64,000 bases of DNA from Tissierella sp. MB52-C2 (GCF_030931715.1 NZ_CP133261.1:1116001-1180000); one strand, 5' to 3'; shown: positions 26,132 through 36,100, counted from the first letter of the stretch. Made by a program: numbers and translations. The notes: generated from the sequence alone by a model not told the origin.

Positions 26132-27784
26132 ATGAATACTCAAAAAATACCAATAAAAGCCCCCAAAAAAAACATTGATAGGGGAACGCTACTTACAATC
26201 TATATTTTTATCCAGATGCTGTTATATCTCTTAACATTTAAAGCATTAAAAAAGAATGAATATAATATTATAGAATATTTATCAATATATTTAGCTTTAA
26301 TTTATAGTGCTATTGCTTATCTAGTTTTATTATTGAATACTAGAAATAATAAAACAATGTATTATTATTGTGTAGTAACAACTATTTTAAGTTTTTTTTT
26401 ACTGATAGATTTGAGTTATTTAAGAAACTATGAGGGTAGCTATAACTATATTCAACTTATTGTATTATTTATGATATTGAATATAAGTCAAGATATTTTA
26501 ACACAAAAGATAAGTAGAGGGTTATTTTATAAATATATAATAATTATTTTATGGACTATAGGCATAGTACTAGGATTATTTAAAAAAGATATGTATATGT
26601 TGATTTATCAAATAACATTTTTAATTATTAGTATTTATCCTATTATTTCTTTAATATACAATTATAAAAAGATTAAGAACTATGGTAAACATTTATTCCC
26701 TGTATTTTTATTTATAGCTTTAGTGAACACTATATTTCTTGTATCAGGTTTTTTTACAACAAGCTCAGAAAGAGGAATACATAACTATGACATTTATATC
26801 TATTTAAATATAATAGAACTTGTTATGAGTTATTTAATTCTATCAACTTTAGGATTCTGGGAATTAATAAAAAATAAAAAATATAATATAAATCGAAATA
26901 CTATAATTGGTTTGATTTTTGTTATGGGATATATATACTGTAGTAAGGAAAGACTGAAAATAGGTATTTTTACGATTTTCAGTTTTATTATAATATTAAA
27001 GCAATCTCAGATATTAGATTATTATATAAGGCTAGCGATTAATAAAAATAATGATATGCAAAGTGAATCGGAAACTTTTGGTTTGTTTAAGAACATAATC
27101 AAAGATAATGTTGCTGATTTTAAGAAAGAGGAGTTATATAAAGAGCGTGTTGCAGGTTTTTTACATGATGAGATATTACAAGATACTATATATGTAAAAA
27201 AAGAACTTCTTGATCATTATAAAATGTCTCCAAATGAAAAAATCTTTAAAGTTGTTGATAAGATTATTAATACAACAAGAGGACAAATAAGTTTATATAA
27301 GCCTTATATAAATTATGATTTAAATTTAGCAGAAAATTATTACAACCTTATTAAGTCTTTGAAAAATAGATTTAATATTAATAATATATTGGTAGACTTT
27401 GTTTGTGATGGTAAATTGTTCTTAAGCCCGCCATATGATTTGATAATTTACAGAATGATTCATGAATTAACTACCAATATCTTTAAGCATTCTAAAGGAG
27501 AATATTCTATCATAGAGCTTGAAGCGGATAAGAATAAGATTATTTTAAGTGTGACAAATTATGGAGATTATCTTGATAATGGAACCATTATAAACATTGA
27601 TAGCAGAGGGCTTAAAATCATAAAGAGTGATATAGATAGATTAAATGGGACTCTAGATATAAACTCATCTGTAGATTCAGATAGTTTAATTAGTGAGGGG
27701 GAATTTGATGAATCTATACTTAATATAAAAATTACGATACCGATTAAGGGAGAAAAGATGTATGAAAATTTTATTAATAGATGA
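26132..27784 (+). CDS. Membrane sensor histidine kinase (NarL-type, HisKA_3-like)
   Basis: 550 residues. The first 300 contain about eight hydrophobic segments in succession with short loops, so the sensor is buried in the membrane and has no large outside domain. The phospho-acceptor His345 lies in FLHDEILQDT, followed by a HATPase domain (RMIHELTTNIFKHS N-box, then LDNGTIINIDSRGLKI). GGAGG sits just before the ATG. It overlaps the response regulator by 23 bases. Such polytopic kinases often sense peptides (as AgrC/BlpH types do), so the modified peptide may be its signal; this is inference. Confidence 0.85.
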   Translation: MNTQKIPIKAPKKNIDRGTLLTIYIFIQMLLYLLTFKALKKNEYNIIEYLSIYLALIYSAIAYLVLLLNTRNNKTMYYYCVVTTILSFFLLIDLSYLRNYEGSYNYIQLIVLFMILNISQDILTQKISRGLFYKYIIIILWTIGIVLGLFKKDMYMLIYQITFLIISIYPIISLIYNYKKIKNYGKHLFPVFLFIALVNTIFLVSGFFTTSSERGIHNYDIYIYLNIIELVMSYLILSTLGFWELIKNKKYNINRNTIIGLIFVMGYIYCSKERLKIGIFTIFSFIIILKQSQILDYYIRLAINKNNDMQSESETFGLFKNIIKDNVADFKKEELYKERVAGFLHDEILQDTIYVKKELLDHYKMSPNEKIFKVVDKIINTTRGQISLYKPYINYDLNLAENYYNLIKSLKNRFNINNILVDFVCDGKLFLSPPYDLIIYRMIHELTTNIFKHSKGEYSIIELEADKNKIILSVTNYGDYLDNGTIINIDSRGLKIIKSDIDRLNGTLDINSSVDSDSLISEGEFDESILNIKITIPIKGEKMYENFINR

Positions 27785-28373
27785 TCATGGAATGTTTAGT
27801 GAAAGCTTAAAAATTACTTTAGAAAGAGATGGAAATATTGAAAGAGTAGATGTACTAGAAGATATAGATATGATAAAGTATAGAATATTAAATAATGAAT
27901 ATGATATTATTTTAATGGATATAAATATTAAAAAAATTACTGGAAATAAAGATGGACTCACAATTACAAAAGAACTTTTAGAAAAGGACGAGACATTGAA
28001 GATAGTTATGTTAACAGGATTTGATATGCCAGGATATGAAATAGAAGCCAAAAAAATTGGTGCCAAGGGGTTTGTATGTAAGGATGATTATACGGAAGTC
28101 CTAATAGAGAAACTTAAGAAGGTATATGCTGGAGAGAGTGTATTTAGAGAAGAAACTGTTTATATGGATGAATTAACAGAACGGGAGAAAGAAATATTAA
28201 TCTTATACAGTTCAGGACTTTCAAGAAAAGAAGTTGCTAACGAATGTCATATATCAGTAAGTTCATTAGCTGTAACATTAAATAGAATTTATGAGAAATT
28301 GGATATAAGAAATTATCAAGAGATGGTAAATAAGGCGTTGGAATTGGGATATATAAAACCAAACTTTTTTTAA
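27762..28373 (+). CDS. LuxR-type response regulator
   Basis: 203 residues. The receiver domain has the acidic pair IDDH, the phosphorylation site Asp53 (IILMDINI), and the conserved Thr (MLTG) and Lys (IGAKGFVCKDD). The C-terminal LuxR HTH starts with LTEREKEILILYSSGLSRKE. It is translated with the kinase by overlap. The four-copy motif ACAAAAGTTAGCTG at a fixed distance from -10 boxes, one of them before its own operon, makes this protein the best candidate to bind it. Confidence 0.9.
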   Translation: MKILLIDDHGMFSESLKITLERDGNIERVDVLEDIDMIKYRILNNEYDIILMDINIKKITGNKDGLTITKELLEKDETLKIVMLTGFDMPGYEIEAKKIGAKGFVCKDDYTEVLIEKLKKVYAGESVFREETVYMDELTEREKEILILYSSGLSRKEVANECHISVSSLAVTLNRIYEKLDIRNYQEMVNKALELGYIKPNFF

Positions 28374-28383
28374 ATTTACTTTT

Positions 28384-28420
28384 AGGCATGGGATTAGATA
28401 TCTAATTCCGTGTTTTTTTA
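28384..28420 (+). terminator. Terminator after the response regulator
   Basis: CATGGGATTAG pairs with CTAATTCCGTG (two G-U pairs), followed by TTTTTTTA. It ends the lanM-kinase-regulator operon and separates it from the precursor promoter. Confidence 0.75.
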
Positions 28421-28440
28421 TGGAGAGTTTTAATAGTATG

Positions 28441-28481
28441 TACAAAAGTTAGCTGACATTAATTATATTTTTAAATATAAT
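28441..28481 (+). promoter_or_regulatory. Shared peptide-island promoter, copy 4 (precursor)
   Basis: TACAAAAGTTAGCTGACA (28441-28458); TTAGCT at 28449-28454 and TATAAT at 28476-28481, with the same 21-base spacing as the other three copies. Confidence 0.75.
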
Positions 28482-28516
28482 TAAGATACAAAGAGAAAAG
28501 GAGGGGAAAAACAAAG

Positions 28517-28684
28517 ATGGAAATGTTACTAATAAGAATAGATAAAGCTGCAAATGAGGTAATCAGCAAAAATTTAACTATGGATGTAACAGAACAACAG
28601 ATGAGAGAATTAATCTATGAAGAAGAAGTTTTTGCGAGGTCTATATCAAGGGCTTGTCCTACAAGTTTTATAATGTGTTGTTAG
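28517..28684 (+). CDS. lanA: Class II lanthipeptide precursor, salivaricin A-like core
   Basis: 55 residues with GGAGGGG upstream. The leader MEMLLIRIDKAANEVISKNL and the acidic EEEVFA are followed by SISRACPTSFIMCC. This end aligns residue by residue with the C-terminus of salivaricin A (TITDDCPNSVFVCC), placing it in the lacticin 481 group. Ser, Thr and Ser residues and three Cys can give up to three thioether rings. It lacks the double-glycine (GG/GA) cleavage site usual in this class, and I see no C39 peptidase transporter nearby. The leader protease and exporter are therefore uncertain; the S8 protease and the ABC pump of the neighbouring cluster could serve. A broken paralogue is at 9980. 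Confidence 0.85.
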   Translation: MEMLLIRIDKAANEVISKNLTMDVTEQQMRELIYEEEVFARSISRACPTSFIMCC

Positions 28685-28992
28685 GATTAAAATATTTTGT
28701 TGCTGTATAAAAAATAGCTAACCCTATGTGGTAGGATAGTTGGCGTGTAATTAATAAGAAGAATAAGACAAAATGACATGATGGTAAAACATAATAAAGG
28801 TTATAGATGTTGTAAAAATTGTATTCAAGTATAAAAATCGATTTTAAGGAGGTGGTAAATTATGATTTATATGAATCCACAGAGGTATAAGAATGGCGAT
28901 TGAGTCTGGGCTTGATCAACTTCAATAAGGTAATAATGTTTGCTCAGAAAATGTTTACTTTTATGTTATATTTATTATAAGGAGGATTTAAT
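28685..28992. other. Gap with an orphan ribosome site
   Basis: At 28851-28903, AAGGAGGTGG is followed by an ATG and 13 codons (MIYMNPQRYKNGD) ending in TGA. The strong site before so short a frame suggests a truncated gene. Nothing else is recognised. Confidence 0.4.
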
Positions 28993-29439
28993 ATGTTTAA
29001 GAAAAGATTAATACCTTTAATATTAGTAGCTATTATAATTCTTTCAACAACAAGTATTTTTGCTGCGGAATTACCAGAGACAATAGTTAGGGATGGCAGA
29101 GTATTTACAATGGATAAAACAGCAGGTGGCGGTAAAGATACGGCAACAGCAGACTTCAATATGGACACGATTATGATGAGATCTTCTTACAGGGTTACTG
29201 GTAGTGATGTTAGGTTATATGTTGATTACTCACATGGACATGGTGGAGATCATTTTGCGGCTGGTTGGGTAGAAGCTACAGCACCTCGTTTCACTGCACG
29301 TGCGGAAGTTTGGGCTAATAATAGACTTGTAGTGACAGGTACAAATAATTGGAACAGAGGTAATAGAGCTGAAGCGGCTTCTTATTTGGCTGTAGGTATT
29401 ATTTCAAATGCAGTCCCTCGTATTTTCTATAATTGGTAA
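28993..29439 (+). CDS. Secreted small protein, possible bacteriocin
   Basis: 148 residues with AAGGAGG upstream and a clear signal peptide (MFKKRLIPLILVAIIILSTTSIFAA, cleavage near AAE). The mature part is rich in Gly, Ala, Asn and aromatic residues (VDYSHGHGGDHFAAGWVEAT ... FYNW at the end). The exported state, the terminal aromatic motif and a downstream FtsX-like lipoprotein recall lactococcin 972-type loci, but the similarity is too weak to assign the family. The only cysteine-free design argues against a lanthipeptide. Confidence 0.6.
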   Translation: MFKKRLIPLILVAIIILSTTSIFAAELPETIVRDGRVFTMDKTAGGGKDTATADFNMDTIMMRSSYRVTGSDVRLYVDYSHGHGGDHFAAGWVEATAPRFTARAEVWANNRLVVTGTNNWNRGNRAEAASYLAVGIISNAVPRIFYNW

Positions 29440-29441
29440 TA

Positions 29442-30497
29442 ATGGTACTTTATAAACATATCCGAATAATCTGCTTAATTGCATTATTTATTGTGTTGAC
29501 AGGATGTAGTGCAAAAGATGATATTAGTGTATCAGATTTACAAGAAACTCAGACTGAAACGACTGTACCAGAAGAATCTCCAAATCAGGTACCGAAGCCA
29601 CTTACATTTGATAGCCTTGATAGTTATGTTGATTATATTGCTGACGTTCAGTCATTTCAGCCTTACTATAGAACTGTGTTTGCTTTTGAAGGGCTTTCAG
29701 GTAACGTAACAGACGTGCCGATTGAAGATGTAAAAACCATGTATAATGAAATGAAAGATGTTTTTGATTATATTCTTCTGAGTGAACGGCCTTTAATTTA
29801 CAGGGGATATTACTGTGGTGAAACAAGTTTTGTATACGGATATGAATCAGAACAATTTTTTCAAGGTTATGAATCAGAGCAAACCGACGATGTTGACATG
29901 GGAAATTCAAAAGTAATTAATGCTCCTTCACAAGATTTGGAAGGTAATAAAATTTTGACAACGCCATTAAAGTCGATTTGGTTAGGTGAAAGTGCTTTCA
30001 ATCGTTTCGATAACAGCATAGAGAAGGGAAGGAACCTTCAGAACTCTGATTTTAAACTTGAATCACCGAACGAACCGATTAGTGTTGTGTTGGGAAGTGC
30101 ATATAAGGATATTTATGAAATAGGTGATATATTTTCTTTGGAATTGATTTCTGAGGTAATGGATTTTCAAGTTGTTGGGTTTTATAAGTCAGGGACAAGC
30201 TTTTCAATGGATGTTGGTGCTCTACATGATGTGGACTTGGATCACACTATTGTTATGCCGCATTTTATACCTGAATATGAACCGATTGGCGAGGCAGCCG
30301 CTTTTCAACATGCTTTTCTTATTGCTGAACTGATGTCGGGATATATCCATATTTCAGAACAGGTCGAAAAAATAAATGATGACACTTATAACAATTATGC
30401 ATACATTATGGAAGAAATGGCGAAGGAAAATGGTCTTTCCCGTCTGTATAAAATTCCATATTGGCCAGTAGGATTTGTTTGGAAGACAGCTAAATAG
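29442..30497 (+). CDS. Lipoprotein resembling the extracytoplasmic domain of FtsX/MacB permeases
   Basis: 351 residues from the ATG at 29442, two bases after the upstream stop (TAATAATG), so translation is probably coupled. The lipobox LTGCSAKD gives a lipoprotein. The segment ESAFNRFDNSIEKGRNL ... VVLGSAYKDIYEIGDIFSL ... FQVVGFYKSG is the typical core of the MacB-like extracytoplasmic domain, but no FtsX membrane helices follow. It probably works with the secreted protein upstream, for example in immunity or assembly. Part of a larger ABC system may have been lost. Confidence 0.55.
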   Translation: MVLYKHIRIICLIALFIVLTGCSAKDDISVSDLQETQTETTVPEESPNQVPKPLTFDSLDSYVDYIADVQSFQPYYRTVFAFEGLSGNVTDVPIEDVKTMYNEMKDVFDYILLSERPLIYRGYYCGETSFVYGYESEQFFQGYESEQTDDVDMGNSKVINAPSQDLEGNKILTTPLKSIWLGESAFNRFDNSIEKGRNLQNSDFKLESPNEPISVVLGSAYKDIYEIGDIFSLELISEVMDFQVVGFYKSGTSFSMDVGALHDVDLDHTIVMPHFIPEYEPIGEAAAFQHAFLIAELMSGYIHISEQVEKINDDTYNNYAYIMEEMAKENGLSRLYKIPYWPVGFVWKTAK

Positions 30498-30555
30498 AAT
30501 ACCAGTATAAAAATTAAAATCCTAAAACAGGGCTGTGTTAAGATAACCTATAAAA

Positions 30556-30598
30556 GAAAACTCGCTAGCTAAGGATAACTTACCTAGCGAGTTTATTT
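30556..30598. terminator. Shared terminator between convergent genes
   Basis: AAACTCGCTAG (5' arm) and CTAGCGAGTTT (3' arm) form a strong hairpin with A and T tracts on each side, serving both the lipoprotein gene and the FRG-domain gene. Confidence 0.8.
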
Positions 30599-30616
30599 GT
30601 AAAAATTTTATCCTGA

Positions 30617-31516
30617 TTAAGATGGAGGTATCTGACCTTCCTGCATTAGCTCAAGATTAATCTCATCCGCGATATTGCAAAGGTCTGGAAATAGGGCGAA
30701 TCTTGTTATTCCATAACGTGTTAATTGTTTCTTGATTAAGTCGATGCTTTCAGCAGCAATGCAAATCTTTAATAAATATTTATTAGCATCAGTGAACAGG
30801 TTCAGAGCCGTAACATCTGCAACACGTGGGAATACAGTGAAAGTTCCCCTTTGGGCTACTATCCTTGGGCTGTTCATAGGCCCGATTACTGCAGCTGGTT
30901 TTGTAGTGCCGAGTATTTGCGCATTAGGACCAAAGTAGAGATCTACAACCGGTTCATCCACATTAGGAATATACCCTGGATTTACGAAACTGTGGAATGA
31001 AAAGGCCTGATTCAATATTACGGGATTGAGTACCCATACTGCAGCATCATTTCCTACATCGGTAGGGGCTTGTGTAACGGCAAAAAACAAACCTACAAAT
31101 GCATCGCGGGACCAGTCCATCAGCCTGGTGGGTACACCATAGTGCTGCATTTGGAATAGCCAGTGCCAGTAAGCTGCAGGCCCGTTGGGAATAGGAAATG
31201 ACGGAAGGTACTGAACATCGGGTATTGCAAGAGATTTAAATTTCGATAAAAATAATATCTCATCATTGGGACTTAAGGGTGATCTTGCGATTCTCGGGAT
31301 CAGATTAAATCCTGCCTGTGGTTGGCCACGGTACCACAATTGACAGTTTTTATTGCTTGGGCAAATATTTCCGAATGCTTCATCTATTATTCTCAAATAA
31401 TCCTGTACGGATTTTGCGCGGCCTATACATTGAACAACAGGGGCATCCCCATTAGTTTTATTGGAACATTTGTTAAATTCTACTTCTATAGAGTTTGGTA
31501 CATTACTCATTTTCAT
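30617..31516 (-). CDS. FRG-domain protein
   Basis: 299 residues, with GAGGGGG before the start on the minus strand. The motifs LWYRGQPQ, MQHYGVPTRLMDWS and IVAQRGTFTVFP are the three blocks of the FRG domain (named after its Phe/Tyr-Arg-Gly). This domain is found in stand-alone proteins of mobile regions and next to restriction or defence genes; its activity is not settled. The composition is richer in GC than its neighbours, suggesting a separate transfer. It stands alone on this strand. Confidence 0.85.
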   Translation of the reverse strand: MKMSNVPNSIEVEFNKCSNKTNGDAPVVQCIGRAKSVQDYLRIIDEAFGNICPSNKNCQLWYRGQPQAGFNLIPRIARSPLSPNDEILFLSKFKSLAIPDVQYLPSFPIPNGPAAYWHWLFQMQHYGVPTRLMDWSRDAFVGLFFAVTQAPTDVGNDAAVWVLNPVILNQAFSFHSFVNPGYIPNVDEPVVDLYFGPNAQILGTTKPAAVIGPMNSPRIVAQRGTFTVFPRVADVTALNLFTDANKYLLKICIAAESIDLIKKQLTRYGITRFALFPDLCNIADEINLELMQEGQIPPS

Positions 31517-31753
31517 TCCCCCTCTAGATTAGGATATGTATTACATATGAATGTTGCCACTGATTTGTCCAAGCTTTGTGAGACTATTTGAGTTATTAAT
31601 CTATTTAGATTACGCTTTTGATTTATTACTAGAAGATAGGAGTATTAGTATTCTCTCATATAATATAGAAACAGTTCTGGTGAAGATAATCAAGACATTG
31701 GATACAAGAGTATCTCTTACTGAATAAGTATTTTGTATTCAGAAAAGTATCTA
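31517..31753. other. Promoter region of the FRG gene
   Basis: AT-rich, with no gene seen. The FRG gene's promoter should be here on the minus strand. Confidence 0.35.
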
Positions 31754-31835
31754 CCACCAAGGAGGGACCAGAATCTTATGGTATCATTATTGTACTCTCA
31801 ATGCATACAGAAGTTGTAGTCCTGTTGCATCGATA
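31754..31835 (+). other. Integration-site remnant 4 (methyltransferase-like C-terminus)
   Basis: ACCACCAAGGAGGGACCAG followed by a frame reading YGIIIVLSMHTEVVVLLHR and a stop at 31833-31835. It is the fourth copy of the remnant. A small gene begins directly behind it. Confidence 0.55.
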
Positions 31836-31846
31836 AGGAGATAAAT

Positions 31847-32062
31847 ATGAGCAATTCTAGAGAGGAAAAATGGGAAAAGATATTGAAAAATAGTATCCAA
31901 TTTAAATACTGCGGTGAGATTATTAAATCTAAAACAGTATATGATTTTGTAACATGTTTTTGTGGCAGGTGTAGTGTGGATGGAGGCAAAGAATATTTAT
32001 GTCAGTTAGCAGAAGAAGATAGTTACATAGAACTATTAATACTTGAAATAAGTAGAAGATAA
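31847..32062 (+). CDS. Small DUF7695-like protein
   Basis: 71 residues with AAGGAGA upstream. FKYCGEIIKSKTVYDFVTC, then FCGRCSVDGGKEYL, has the Cys-x2-Cys/Gly-type knuckle and the VDGG motif seen in a family of small proteins of unknown function common in Firmicutes (DUF7695-like). The first knuckle has lost one Cys (YCGE rather than CxxCG). It could bind zinc. It directly follows an integration-site remnant, like cargo at the edge of an element. Confidence 0.6.
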   Translation: MSNSREEKWEKILKNSIQFKYCGEIIKSKTVYDFVTCFCGRCSVDGGKEYLCQLAEEDSYIELLILEISRR

Positions 32063-32096
32063 AATTTTAGGAGTATAAGAGCTATATGGCTTAGTT

Positions 32097-32381
32097 ATGT
32101 TAATATGGTGCAGTTTTACAGAACCAATCCCTCAAAATATTACAATGTATATAAAAACATATGAAGAAGAACAACTAGAGGAAAGTTTTACCATTAAGAA
32201 TTACAGATTAGATAATTATAATAATTCATTTTTATATCAAGGTTATTATTATTTAACTAATATCTCACATAAAATTATAATATCTTGGGAAAGGATTTTT
32301 AACTGTTTAGGAATAATATATGGAATAGAATTCAATCAAAAAAAGAGCAAAATAATATTTCATACATCCATAAAAAGTTGA
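32097..32381 (+). CDS. Hypothetical protein
   Basis: 94 codons from an ATG with a poorly spaced AGGAG 24 bases upstream. No family, signal peptide or membrane segment is recognised (MLIWCSFTEPIPQN..., YLTNISHKIIISWERIF). It may be a fragment or a chance frame. Confidence 0.3.
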   Translation: MLIWCSFTEPIPQNITMYIKTYEEEQLEESFTIKNYRLDNYNNSFLYQGYYYLTNISHKIIISWERIFNCLGIIYGIEFNQKKSKIIFHTSIKS

Positions 32382-32459
32382 AAAAAATAGATACATTTAG
32401 AATAGTATATCATTTGCTATTGTTCATTTAGTGTATCATAGGTAGGATATAAAATTATA

Positions 32460-32518
32460 TTGACAAAAGGAGTTAATCTGATATCATATTATGTAAGTAA
32501 GTACTTACATAAGGAGGT
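32460..32518 (+). promoter_or_regulatory. Promoter and TetR operator of the MMPL operon
   Basis: -35 TTGACA (32460-32465), -10 TATCAT (32482-32487), then the palindrome ATGTAAGTAAGTACTTACAT (32491-32510) right at the transcription start, then AAGGAGGT. The operator position implies repression by the TetR protein that follows. Confidence 0.8.
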
Positions 32519-32523
32519 AAAAT

Positions 32524-33084
32524 ATGAAAAGTAATACTGGCAAACGAATGAGTAGAGAAGAAAGAAGAGAACAAATTCTTGAGTCGGCATTAAATATATT
32601 TATAGAAAAAGGATACAATGGCTCTACTACAATGGATATAGCTAAGGAAGCAGGAATATCAGAAGTAACATTATTTAGATACTTTGATTCAAAAAAACAA
32701 ATATTTTTAGATGCAATAGAGCCTATATTAGTTACTAGTTTAAAAGAATCAATAGTAGCGTCCAAGGATTTAGAGCCTATAGAAAAATTAGAATATATTT
32801 TGAAAGACAGAATTAAGTTTATTTCTAAACACCATGAAGTAATAAAATTAATATTAATGGAAAGTCAAATTAATCCTGAAATAGCTGACTTTAATTTTAT
32901 CAATCAAATAACAAGTTTATTAAAAGACTCAATAAAAGAAACAGATATGGAAATAAAGGATGAAAGTTTCCTCATAAGGTTATTAATGGGAAGCATTTTA
33001 TCATTTTTGTATTTACCTAAAATAGATGATGGAGACATTGATAACTATGTAAAGAATCTTATAGATAAAATAATTAAACAATAA
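32524..33084 (+). CDS. TetR-family regulator of the MMPL exporter
   Basis: 186 residues with AAGGAGGT upstream. The N-terminal HTH is GSTTMDIAKEAGISEVTLFRYFDSK; the remainder is helical. A 20-base palindromic operator overlaps its promoter, so it should repress itself and the downstream transporter gene, which begins about 30 bases after its stop. Confidence 0.9.
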   Translation: MKSNTGKRMSREERREQILESALNIFIEKGYNGSTTMDIAKEAGISEVTLFRYFDSKKQIFLDAIEPILVTSLKESIVASKDLEPIEKLEYILKDRIKFISKHHEVIKLILMESQINPEIADFNFINQITSLLKDSIKETDMEIKDESFLIRLLMGSILSFLYLPKIDDGDIDNYVKNLIDKIIKQ

Positions 33085-33113
33085 AGACTTTAAAGAAAGA
33101 GGGATTGATTAGC

Positions 33114-36100
33114 TTGAATAAATTATTTTCAAAATTAGGTAGTAGAATTGAAAAAACACCTTTTAAAATATTATTTATAACTATAATAATATTTGCCATT
33201 GCGATAGCTGGTGCTATAAAAGTAAATATGGCGACTGGTAGTGAAACTTTAGTTAAGACTGACAATAATGCATATATATCTAATTATGCCATGGAGCAAG
33301 AGTTTGGTGGTGATGCCATTATGGTATTGCTTGAAGGAGATCAAAAAGACTTATTGAAGTTGGATAATATGGAAAAGATGTGGAATGTGGAACAAAGGCT
33401 TAAGTATAATGAAGGAATATTTACCTTTATGAGTCCAGCTAGTATTGTACATCAAATAACTGATAGACAAGGAACTGAAATAAAGAAGCAGATACCAGAT
33501 ATAAGCAATGGACTAGGAGAATTAGGAGATAAGCTTACGGAGATTGGTACAGAATTAGGTAGTAAGGAATTACCAGATCCAGAAGCAGTAGAAAAGAAAC
33601 TAGATAATTTAATGGTATCAATGGATCCTAGTAAATTTATAGAAGATATGAGTGGAGAGCAGGAGGCAGAGTTAAAGAATAAATTGCTTACCATGGGTAA
33701 TGGTTTAGGTGAAATGGGAAAAAGGCTAACTGATATAGGAAATGAATTAGGAAGTAAGGATATACCAAATCCAAAAGCAATGGAAGAAAAACTAGGTGAA
33801 CTATCAAATATATCTAGTGTATTCGATGAGTTGGCTGGAGGCCAAGATAATCTAGCAAAAGGAGTAACAGAATTAGGTGGAGGCTTAGGACTTTCATCTG
33901 AAGGACTAAGGGAAATATCTGTACAATTAGTACAGATGGCGGAGCAGAAGAAAGATAATCCACAAATGTATCAAAAATTAACCATGTTTGCAGAAAATAT
34001 AGGGAAAAGTTCTGAAGGCCTATCTAAGATGTCTGAAAACACAGTTAAGCTTTCTCAGGGGAATGAAAACACCTCTCAGGCACTTAATAATATAGGTAAA
34101 AAGCTAAAAGAAGAAGTAGAAGAAATGAAAAATAGTTTATCAGGTGATGGAATATCTTCAGAAGAATTAAAGAAGATGTCAAGTGGTTTCGTTATAATGG
34201 GAGAAAACTTAAGTGATTTAAGTAATGGATTATTTGATATGGCAACAGAGGGAAGTATACTTCCAGAGAGTTCAGAAATACTATCTGATTTTAAAGCAAA
34301 TATAGAAAACGAAGTTGTAGGTATGAAAGATAATTTATCTGGTGGGATATCTCCAGATGAATTAAAGTTGATGTCAGATGGATTTATCACTATGGGTGAA
34401 AATCTAAGTAAATTAAGCAATGGCCTAAATACATTCCATAAAAAATCCGGAATGATGTTACCTTATTTTCCTCATAATCAAAAAGAATTAGACAGTATAT
34501 TATATGATGATTATGGTAAATTAAGGGATGTGTTTTCAGATACTGTAATAGATGATAATCATATGATGTTAATGATTAAATTAAAAGGAAATTTAGAGGA
34601 TAGTACGATTGATTCCATTTTTGAAGATGTATCCTATGCCATAGAGAAAGAAAATTTTGATGTCAATTATATAGTGTCAGGAAAACCAGTACTAGATTCT
34701 TCGTTAAGAACAGAAATGAAATCGAATATGATAATAATGGTTGCCTCTGCAGTGGTTTTAATGTTTATAATATTAAATTTAGTATTTAAAGTTAGATGGA
34801 GAGCCCTAAGTCTTGGGATAATATTTGTATCAGTAATTGCTACATTGGGATTAATGGGTCATTTAAATGTTTCCATGACCATGGTTTCAATGGCTGTATT
34901 TCCAATATTAATTGGTCTAGGTATAGATTATTCAATACAATTCCAAAATAGATATGAGGAAGAACAATCGGTAAAAATTACTCTTACACAAATTGGTAAA
35001 GCTGTTGGATTAGCAGTATTGGCTACAGTATTAGGATTTGTTTCATTATTTGCTTCACCAGTACCAATGATACAAGATTTTGGAAAGATGTTAACCATAG
35101 GTGTTGGAGTAAGTTTTGTAGGTAGTATATTTTTATTAATGCCAATACTTGATGCTAGAGATACAGTTGCATCAAAGGCAAGGGATTTTAGGATTAAAGA
35201 TTATGATAAGCCAACAGTATTAGATAAAATTTTAGGAGCTACAGGAAAAGTAGTTACAAAATTAGCCCCAATTATATTAGTGATATCTATAGGATTAGCT
35301 ACCTTTGGGATAATAGCTGATACAAAGGTTGGTATAGAGACTGATATAGAAACCTTTATGCCTCAGGATATGGATGCACTTCACGACATTCACTATATTA
35401 GAGATATAGTAGGTTCAACAAATCAAATGATTATATTTATGGAAGATGAAAATCTATTATCGGAAGAAAATCTACAATGGATGAGAGATACAGTAGATGA
35501 AATAAAGGGGGAGTTTTCAAGTAATATAGTTGACATTAAATTTATAGATAATTTAGTAGGAAATTTTTCAGATATAGAAGATTTAAACTTTACGGAGTAT
35601 ATGGATATTGTAAAGAAAGATATACCAGCAGCTCAAAGAAAGATGTTTATTAACGATGAAATGGATAAGGCCGTTATTCTTATGAATGTGGAGCATATGG
35701 CAACTGAAGAATTACAAGATTTTGTAGAGAATATGAACAGTATGTTAAAAGATGCCCCCATGAAGACTTCTATTACGGGAAAATCTGTTTTAGATGTAGA
35801 GATGGTTAAGGGATTGACTGATGGTAGGCTTAAAATGACTATTATAGGATTAGGTTTAGTATTTGTAGTATTACTATTATTATATAGATCTTTCTTTAAA
35901 GCATTAGTAGCTGTACTTCCAGTTGTTTTAATAGTAGGAATGTCAGGTGGAATTATGAATTTATTAGGATTAAAATATACTCCTATAACTGCTACATTAG
36001 GGGCATTGGTCTTGGGAATGGGAACTGAAATGACAATAATGCTACTTGAAAGATATTTAGAAGAAAGAAATTTAGGTAAGGAAAAAGACGAAGCTATGTC

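Noticed and set aside
28851-28903. Thirteen-codon frame with a strong ribosome site as a third precursor peptide
   Set aside because: Too short, without Cys, Ser or Thr, and unlike either precursor type; more likely a truncated gene start.
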